Positions 56,501 to 64,000 of a DNA stretch of 64,000 nucleotides are shown here, in pieces (position 1 is the first letter of the stretch; each line of letters starts with the position of its first letter). The notes below the pieces were generated by a model that was not told the origin of the DNA, made no database searches, and worked only from the letters and a program-made list of their open reading frames with translations. The DNA lies in the NCBI GenBank assembly GCA_900169235.1, contig FWCC01000162.1, positions 62,001-126,000 on the forward strand, read 5' to 3'. Source of the DNA: Zarea fungicola (taxonomy: Eukaryota > Ascomycota > Sordariomycetes > Hypocreales > Cordycipitaceae). Position numbers and translations under genes: made by a program.

Positions 56501-56574
56501 ACAATGGAGGCATGAACCCCAACGTCAATGCAACTGGGCCACAAGAATGGGAGTGGCTCACAATGAGTTTATAA
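53535..56574 (+). CDS. areA: AreA/NIT2-type GATA factor, global nitrogen regulator
   Basis: Transcription activator for use of secondary nitrogen sources. Exons 53535-53959, 54218-54587 and 54712-56574, 885 residues. [19 protein letters not shown] with the following [16 protein letters not shown] (about 93-128) is the AreA N-terminal domain (DUF1752-like). Exon 2 starts [14 protein letters not shown] and includes [15 protein letters not shown]. Exon 3 opens [11 protein letters not shown]. The single zinc finger has C-X2-C-X17-C-X2-C ([15 protein letters not shown] to CNACG, about residues 638-662) with a basic tail. The end EWEWLTMSL is the conserved AreA C-terminus, the surface bound by the repressor Nmr. 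Introns 1 and 2 have GTAAGT/CATAG and GTTTGT/CTACAG, and each restores conserved blocks. Intron 2 contains an 18-C run. The long leader and 3' region fit post-transcriptional control known for areA. Confidence 0.97.
54598..54615 (+). repeat. 18-base C homopolymer in areA intron 2
   Basis: Eighteen consecutive C lie just after the donor of intron 2, so a length change would not alter the protein. Confidence 0.9.
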
Positions 56575-58291
56575 TTTTTCTCGCACGACATGCCAGAGAG
56601 CGAATGCATACAATGGAGTTTGGACCTTTTTTTTTTCTGGGAATATGTATGCTAAACCGTCGCTTTGGACCCCACCCATTCATATAGGAACGAACGGCGT
56701 TGCTTTCGGCAAGGCGCCAGCTTGCCTACCATAAATACTCGTTTTACTTGATCGATTTCACCGCGGCGACATTATTGGACGACCGACGATCATAATATGA
56801 TGGATGGATGGACGGATTAAATAAGCGAAGCGCAAGACTTTGGCACCTACGCCTTCTCTTGAACCTTTCCTGATCCATCAAGATGCTTTTTTTTTTCTCT
56901 TCTATATTTCGTTTTTGCTCTCTTTCCTTTCTCGTTTGATGATACCTTGCAACAAATAGAATGGGACCGGATTTGGTTTTTTCTTTTCTGGAACACAGGA
57001 ATGGCCATCCTTCTCCTGTCTTTGCTTTGGATAAAGGCGCAGTCGAAGATGTTGGGTTCAGCCGGGTGCCGTTTTGGTCATCTGCCACCAGACAACCAAC
57101 TGCACCCCATTGATATCCCCGGTGGAGCATACATTTTGGTGGTGCTAGCGATATACGTTCTATATATGTATTTGAACAGGGTTGGGAGAGAAGGAAGACT
57201 CTGCCTAGCCTTTAATTTTGTATTCGGTTGACTTTTTTTCTTTTCTTTTATATCTTCACCGTTGGGCTCTTTTTTGGCGTATAGTGCGTGGTGCAGGACT
57301 GACGACGTTTATGCTTCTTGTTGCTATTTTTTTTCCTCGGCCGAAGCAAAAGGCCACAGTATACCTTGATAAATATATACGTATCTACATATCTTTCCAC
57401 ACTATTTCTACCATAAACAGTTGCTGCGATCATCAGAGACGATGATAATTCGGTTGACCGCCGGTATCGTGAATTGGTTCAGGAAAAGTTACAATCACTG
57501 TGGAAAGCGTATACAGAGAAGATACATTTCATTTACTATTTGCGTTCAGACACCACCAAGCAGCAACAAGAGCGCCAGAAAAAAAGGGCCCAATAGAAAG
57601 CAAATAAAAGCTTCGCCATTTAATCATCATCTAATCCATGTCAACATATTCATATGCTCTCGCGTCTTCCTTTTGTTTAAACCGCCCTATACTGTCCACT
57701 CCAGTCAAGAGAGATATAGAAACAAAACCAACAAAAACCAACAAAAACCGGTGTACCTACATCCCGCCCTCAAAATGCTTCCTTTCGTCGGACCAAACCG
57801 CAATAATCCCATCCACCCTAGACCAACAGTCATATCTTGCAACACGCCAGCCCTTGAGGACTGGCCAGCACAAGAGTAAAATCAAAATTCAACAAGAAAG
57901 AGGAAGAAAGGTTGAAGAAAAAAAGCGCAAGGAATAAAAAAAAAATGAGACTAAAATATTTTAATACCGGTTTAAAAACAGAGAAAAGAGAAAGCGAGAA
58001 GAGAACGATGATGCGAATGAAAACTCAAACCAGTACAGGGTAGTTTTCCATTTTCTTCCCCAGCAGGACCAGCCTGTAACAAAGAAAATCAACTTGTAAG
58101 CAATGGTTAGAGCAAAAATAGTTTGGGACAAGTATGATGCCAATTCTTTTTTTAAAAAAAAAAAATTTGAACAGAGGGCGATAGCAGCCGGAGGAGACAT
58201 TACAAGAACGCCTCTCTCATCGAAGAAATTTCCACTCCACGGGCCGGCACGGACAATACGGGTCTCTGCACTGGACAACCAGGCGCTCGCT
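56575..58291. other. Convergent spacer between areA and the NDR kinase gene
   Basis: About 1.7 kb, rich in T runs. Likely includes a long areA 3' UTR. Small plus-strand frames (56947-57231, 57421-57879) have no domain. Confidence 0.45.
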
Positions 58292-60418
58292 CTAGAGCAT
58301 CGTGCCAAAGGCGTCGTCGGTGGGAATCCTCTTGCGTGGGCTGCTGCTGCCGCCTTCCTCGGCCGGTCCCTTGCGGTGGCGAAACGTAAAGCCGACAAAG
58401 AGGCTCTTGCTCATCGCGTCGTCGCGATCCGCCATCGTCTCGAGCGCCTGCTGCTTCTCGTGTACCTCCTTGTACTTGGCCATGTCGGCCTCGTTGCCAA
58501 AGTCGTCAAAGTAGCCCGCATCCGTCTCCGAGTCGAGCTCGGGCACAAACGGCGCGCGCGTCTGACGCAGCGTGGCCCAGTCCACTTCGGCAAAGTATTG
58601 GTGGTTGTAAATATCTTTAATATTTGTAAAGCGTCTCATGCGAGAGTTGATGCACCTAGAGAATGGGGGAGCACAGTGTTAGTGAGACACGATTTCTTAC
58701 TTGTTCTCGATATTTTGTTCAAACAGGGGTATTAATTTCCCGTCTCCATAGAAGTCACCTACGTTGTAATAAAGTTCCATGTGCGGTTGCTGAGAAAGTA
58801 GTTGGGATCTTCCCAAACAGGACGCTTCAATACGTCCTTCCAGTGCTTCAAATTGCGCCAAGTCTCCTCTGGCGTGGCACCGGCAAACGGCGGGAAACCA
58901 GTCAGAGCCTCAAAGAGCATGCATCCCAGGCTCCAGTAATCGACTGTCGAGTCGTATTCTTCCCCTCTAAGGACTTCTGGAGCCATGTAATCGGGCGAGC
59001 CAACAATCGACTTGGCGTAGTTTACATCGTTTTCGCGCATGTTGCGGTAGCTCTCGCGGCGCTCCGAAACAGTTCGCTGCTCAATGGGCTTGCCAAAGGG
59101 GACTGACGTCTCGGAGGCCTCCTCCAACTTCACACGCATGGACTCAAAGCGAGAGGGAGCGAGCACGCCGGCAGCCAAACCGAAATCGGTCAGCTTGACG
59201 TGGCCAGTTGAGTCAATAAGAAAGTTCTCGGGCTTCAGGTCTCTGTGGATGTAGCCGAGCTGATGCAGTGCGTCGATGGCGCAAAACATTTCGGCAATGT
59301 AGAATCGGGCATGGCGGTTGGACAAGACACCTGTGTTGTTAAGTAGGGTGCGGAAATCACCACCCGGGACGTATTCCATGGCAAGATAGATACTCTTGTC
59401 ATCCTGGAAAGAGTAGAGCAGTCGGACAAGCCACTCACTCGACGCCGTTGTGAGAATATCACGCTCCGTGAGGACGTGGCGGACCTCGTCCAGCTTGAAG
59501 AGAAGCTTTTTGCTCATGACCTTGAGCGCGCACACCTCTCGGGTGTCTTTCTTCTGCGCGAGGAAGACCTGGCCGTAGCCGCCCTGTCCGACCTGCGTCA
59601 GGATCTGAAAGTCGCCGTGGCGAAGACGGACGCGTCGTTTTCGTAGGTTGGCACGTTCGCGGCCAGCATATTTGCTCCACATCTGGTTGAAAGTTGCATC
59701 GTCGGTCACTGGAGGTGCGGGGAACTCGGCGTTGAAGGCAGCTAGGCGGTTCTGTCGCGAGCCAACGTATGTGAGAAGATCAAAGTAGTAGTCGAGGAAG
59801 TCTGGGGGTGTGTTAGCAGAGGATGCATGTCGTGGCAACAAAGATTCAAGACGGACACAGTTGAGTAACATTAACAAGTCGGCGAACACTAGGTCTTTGC
59901 AAAATCTCGCGTTCCTCAGCAGTCAGGCCGCGGGATGTGTTGAACTTCTTGGCTGGTGTCAGAGGACGCTCCTTGGTCTCGTAGAGCTGCTGGCGGGATA
60001 ACGCCGCGTGGGTCATGTGCTGAACAGGAGGCGTATTTTCCTGTCCCTGCTTCTTCAGAGGGCTTCCTGGAGCTGGTCCCTTGTGGATGACGCTATCATC
60101 CGCAACGAGGCTGCTCTCATCCACTGGCTGGGCATTTATCTTGGCTGGAGAAAGCGGGGTGACGACGCTCTGGGGCCGTGAGAGACGAACGGGCGTGGTA
60201 TCTCCCTCGCCAGCATTGAGTGACATTGCGTTGTCAAAGGCCGAGGGCAGATCGTGGGCGCCGGGCGGGTGCGTCTTCTTGCTTGGGCTGCCCTGCGGGG
60301 TGCTCGTCGGGTTGAGGAAGTTGTTGTTTGTGTTCTTGGTGGGCGTTACGGGGCGGGCAGCATCCAACGCGGCCTTATCCCTGCCGGACTGGAAAAAATT
60401 GGACATGAAGCTGGCCAT
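58292..60418 (-). CDS. Dbf2/Sid2-type NDR protein kinase (septation/mitotic exit)
   Basis: AGC-group Ser/Thr kinase that with Mob1 works at the end of the septation initiation network. Exons 60418-59857, 59801-58763 and 58655-58292, 654 residues. The N-terminus of about 185 residues is disordered (SP/TP sites such as RPVTPTK, TSTPQGSPSK), then LTAEEREILQRPSVRRLVNV leads to QLYFLDYYFDLLTYV, the Mob-binding N-terminal region. The kinase domain opens VGQGGYGQVF; HRDLKPEN, LTDFGLAAG and SPDYMAPEVL follow. There is a long insert before the activation loop (ESMRVKLEEASETSVPFGKP), as in NDR kinases. The hydrophobic motif FVGFTFRHRK sits near the C-terminus. Intron 1 is fixed by the QLY codon split (CTG T|AC). 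Convergent with areA. Confidence 0.95.
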
Positions 60419-61567
60419 GGCTGCAGAGTCTGGTTGTTTTGGACGTGGACGGACTCTTGATTGGAGTGATCAAAGTCAGCAAACGCGTGGCGGCAGAAGC
60501 TGCACCTACCAAAGAGGGCGGGCAGCAGGAAGAACGGCGGCGAAGTGAATAGCGGAAGATAGTATGCAGTAAACAATGCGAGATACAGCTCTATGCCAAT
60601 TGCGGAACGACGACTGAAATAAATAATGTCGGCAAGGGCGAGTTTGCAAACGCAGACACGCCTGTGCTATGCAACTCGGGATATAGAGAGCTTTTGGCTG
60701 GTGCCCGCCTGTGGTGGAATCTGGGGGTTGCTATTGGGTGGAGCTGCCACCAGAGTCAACACAGGTTGGAGCAGCAACAATGGCCTGTGAGTGAGTCTAG
60801 GGTGTCTGATGTGGTGGGACGAGGCGAAGAAGGGAGGGAAAGCTTGAAGGATTTAATAAGAAACATTCCTTGGAGCAGGGATTGGAAATTTTGCGCCGTC
60901 CACTGTCTCATTGAGCCATGTATACCAGTAAACAGATGGGTGATGGTGATGTTGTATTTTGCGTGGTGGCCGGTTTGTTTACAGTGGCTGCAAGTGACCT
61001 CATGGCCTATAGGTGAGCCGTTTATCACTGTAGGTATGGATACATAAGGTGGTTAATTTCTCCGGCAGCAATTGCTAGCCATAGTTTCACTCTGCTAGAA
61101 AAAGAGTGCGCAGGAATCATTCTTACTCCATAAAACTATGCTTTACATGAAATGAAGTCTCTCATCGTTTGCGCTCAAACATCTCACTCTTCCATATCAT
61201 CACCATTGCAAGTGAAACAAACCCAGCGCACAAGAATGACGGACAGCCTGCCACAGTCTACTAGCCTAACACGGACTAGCGGCATGAAGCTTCATTACCA
61301 GTACATCGGTCATCTACCGGGACCGGATTAACACAGCCCCGGATTTAACCACAAGGTCCACAAATGACATTGGGGTTCTCGGTTGCCGCACGTGACTTGA
61401 GTCCTGGGCGGGGCGCGCACGCCAATTTGGTGTGGGAAAACCCTGCCAAATGGCACAAAATAGAGGCCATCCACTTTTCAAACATTTGACGAAGTGACCT
61501 TTTGCCAATTTTCCTCACCACAATTGCCGTCCGTTAAACCGATAAAACACAGCCAAATCTCGTCAAG
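60419..61567. other. Spacer between NDR kinase and eS28 genes
   Basis: Shared upstream region of two diverging housekeeping genes, about 1.15 kb. No gene supported. Confidence 0.5.
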
Positions 61568-62068
61568 ATGGATGCTTCCAAGACCCCCGTCAAGCTGGTC
61601 AAGGTGACCAAGGTTATTGGCCGTACCGGTACGAAACTAGAATATCTCATCGCTTAAGCGGCCGCCGCAATTTCACCTACATCTGGAATTACGGCCAAAT
61701 TCGACCATCGCTCGCTCGAACGAATCCCTTCCGACTGGCGATCCGATTGTCGAAGACGGCAGGCCACAGCATGGAACTCTGATGGAACTGTCTTGGCTAA
61801 TATGTGTCTTTTACGAATAGGCTCTCGTGGTGGTGTCACTCAGGTCCGCGTTGAGTTCATGGACGACTCTACCCGTTCCATCATCCGTAACGTCAAGGGT
61901 CCCGGTATGTCCCCCTTTCTCCCGCCCGAATTCTCGGAGACTTGCGACGACTCGACCAGCACCAAAATCACAGCTATACGTACTAACTCCGTTGCTTCCT
62001 TTTCAGTCCGTGAGAACGACATTCTTTGCCTGCTCGAGTCCGAACGTGAAGCCAGACGTCTGCGATAA
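61568..62068 (+). CDS. RPS28: 40S ribosomal protein eS28 (RPS28)
   Basis: Component of the small subunit head. Exons 61568-61628, 61821-61904 and 62007-62068; 68 residues, the normal family length. The protein begins [20 protein letters not shown], then [31 protein letters not shown] and ends [12 protein letters not shown], all diagnostic. Both introns have phase 1, with donors GTACGA and GTATGT. The G of each split glycine/valine codon stays in the upstream exon. Intron 1 is long (192 nt) and lies near the 5' end, as is usual for fungal ribosomal protein genes. Confidence 0.98.
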
Positions 62069-63932
62069 ACGGTGTTGGTGGTGTATGATGATGACGACGA
62101 CGCGCGAGAGGATGAAACAATTACAAAAGGGAGCAGGTCGTTCCGGGATTTTTTTCTGAGCTTTTGGTCGAATGAGATTTTCTCGAGTCGAAATCTCTGG
62201 AGTTGCGATTCTGGACAATTGGTGTCTTGACTGAATTAAAAAAAAGGAAAGCAAGGTGTCAATAGCATAACCGGCTGGCTGCCCGGTCGGAAATACCTAA
62301 ACTCAAATCACAAACATTTCAAACCACGACCCGAACACGAGCGAGATATGCGTGAGGTATGACGTGAGGCATGATGTGGAGGGATATGCTGTCTATTGAG
62401 GCTGGCAGAAATCAAGATGCAAAGTTGCATAGTGTCAGGAGAGTGCGAGGATAGCCGTCGGTGTCTCTTGAATTGTAAAGTGTCTGGATATATGTCTCCG
62501 TTTGTGATGATATCTACGGTGCGGCAGAGCCGTGTGTCGGTCTCGCAGTGGTGCCGTGCATCAGTCAGTGCGTCTCGGCTGCCATGTAAGAAAGCATCTG
62601 ACGGGCTCATATTCCTGGAATCATCATGCAGTGAGTGATGTGAGTTATGGATATTTGAACTGGCGATTTTATTGTTCTGCTGCGCCTTTTCTTGCTTGTT
62701 CGGAGCGATGGGCTGTGAGAGTGAGGTCATTAAACTATGTGTGGGTGACTATGGCTAATAATCAGTCCTTGAGGATATTTGCATATTTGCACATCTGACG
62801 TCTTGTATGAATGTGCTGAGAGTCCCGGAGTCTCCAGTTCTTCGTTCTGCAGGGAAATGGATGAACCAGGTATTAGTTACCTGTGGCTAACTACCTAGTA
62901 CCTAAGTACCTACCTCTACCTACCTAGGTACAACTACGTAGGTACTACTAGGTAGGTACTTACCTATAGGCTATGGGTAGATGACGCGCCAGGAAGAGGA
63001 AAAGGCTGCCCTCGTACCTTTATAACTAAATCCATGCACACTAATAACTCAATTTTGAGAATTCACTGGTGTCTGGGGAGCACTCACCGTAGGCCGCCAT
63101 CATAGTGCCATGGTGCATCTATTTTGGACCACAGGACGCGTCTGCGCCACGATTCTGCAGCGTACCTTTTTTTTTCTGGTTTGGAAAGGCTCTCGGCATT
63201 AGTGCCCAAGTAGCACATGGGTGGATCTGGGCCGCCAGTGGTTAGAGGAGCTAGTCCCGAGGTACTTCAGTACTACCAACCTTCCTGTAACAATCCACCA
63301 AATTATATTGTACCCAGTGCTACCATCGAGTCGTCAAATTATCCACCCGCCCACTGAACATTGCCCCTGAAAAGGCTACGAACACCCTAAAAGCCCCCCC
63401 CCGGCTCGTGCCAAGTTTAGTTAAGGCGAACCGTATAAGAGCAGCAGCCCGCGTCATCGTGGCTGAACAACGGAGGAGGAGCAGCCACGCTTCGGCCTTG
63501 GTTTCTTCGCCACTACCTTGCTTTAATTCGTGGCCCGAAGCTTCGCTGCCCAGGGTGTCATTCGGCCCCCTCGTCACTCTTCCCCCCCCCTTGACCTGCG
63601 TGCGACTCTTTCGCATTCCCATTTACTGCTTGGGCCTCTCTTTTTCAAGATACTGGCGCAGGTTGCGCATTGAACCCGCGCCTGCCTCCCATTCACCAGC
63701 TCATCAGCGTCCCATCATCCAGTGGCTGGCGGCGCCCGCCCTTTTTAAGCGCCCCGAACCCCGGTTGTCCTGTCCTTACTCCTCGACGGCCGTTGTTTCG
63801 CACGACGAGGGATGCAAAGATAAAGACGGCGACCAAAAGTAATCTTGACGAAATCCCCCCCTCCCATTGCAGTGCGGGCAGGGATAAATAAAGAAGCGGC
63901 TCACCCCGCCAAAGCTAATCAGGACACGAACC
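62069..63932. other. Spacer before the last, cut-off gene
   Basis: About 1.9 kb. Contains the CCTA/TAGG microsatellite at 62889-62960 and a T/C-rich stretch from 63400 onward that may be the leader of the last gene. No complete gene supported. Confidence 0.45.
62889..62960. repeat. CCTA/TAGG microsatellite with inverted repeat
   Basis: Repeating TACCTA units change midway to TAGGTA. Perfect 11-base inverted arms TACCTACCTAG (62917-62927) and CTAGGTAGGTA (62948-62958) could form a hairpin. Confidence 0.85.
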
Positions 63933-64000
63933 ATGTCGTCCGACTTTCGCGGTCCAAGCGGCGACGATACCTTGCCTGGGCCGCCACAACAGCCTCAGCA
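63933..64000 (+). CDS. 5' end of a gene leaving the window (unknown product)
   Basis: ATG at 63933 after ACGAACC, with 68 bases of open frame giving MSSDFRGPSGDDTLPGPPQQ and on. The codons are GC-rich and the leader before it is T/C-rich, so a real start is likely. The disordered Pro/Gln opening gives no family. Confidence 0.5.
   Translation, partial: MSSDFRGPSGDDTLPGPPQQPQ

Noticed and set aside
1..64000. CRISPR arrays, rRNA genes, insertion sequences or transposon genes
   Set aside because: None seen: no regular spaced repeats, no rRNA segments, no transposase, integrase or reverse transcriptase motifs in any frame read.

Overview
This is genomic DNA from a filamentous ascomycete, most likely a sordariomycete of the Hypocreales type (an inference from gene content, not a marker gene). 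The evidence is short GT-AG introns with CTNAC-like branch sites, GC-rich third positions inside genes, AT-richer spacers, an AreA/NIT2-type nitrogen GATA factor, HET and NACHT proteins, a GH18 chitinase with a fungal CBM1, a secreted M43 protease, and TAGG/CCTA-type microsatellites. There are no operons. Each gene is a separate unit, and most need splicing to be read.

Layout, left part (1-16 kb): a broken indoleamine 2,3-dioxygenase-like gene cut by the window edge; an MFS exporter (-); a six-exon cytochrome P450 (-) with a 13-nt microexon and a GC-AG intron; a peptidase S51 (-); a gene-poor stretch of about 6 kb; and a small two-exon hydrophilic protein gene (+). Middle-left (16-26 kb): chitinase with CBM1 (+), Yae1-like protein (+), a 48-codon small ORF (-), a GPI-type cell-wall protein (+), CENP-O/Mcm21-like kinetochore protein (-) and a small membrane protein (+).

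Middle (26-45 kb): a 1360-residue NACHT (NLR-type) protein whose N-terminal part looks like a PD-(D/E)xK nuclease fold; an acetyl-CoA transporter (SLC33 family) directly followed by phosphopantothenate-cysteine ligase, two coenzyme A genes side by side; a secreted M43 metalloprotease; an APC-family permease facing a monocarboxylate-type MFS transporter; and a WBP11-like splicing factor. Right (45-64 kb): a HET-domain protein, a gene-poor stretch of about 5.3 kb that runs into the areA-type GATA factor gene, a Dbf2/Sid2-type NDR kinase, ribosomal protein eS28, and the first 68 nt of a gene that leaves the window.

The window mixes core housekeeping genes (eS28, Dbf2, CENP-O, WBP11, Yae1, PPCS, areA) with environment-facing genes (chitinase, protease, GPI protein, P450, transporters) and two self/non-self or immunity-type genes (NACHT, HET). 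The most interesting item is the NACHT protein with the possible nuclease-type N-terminus. Gene models were spliced by eye: donor and acceptor sites were chosen so that reading phase and family homology agree, and summed exon lengths were checked to be multiples of three.
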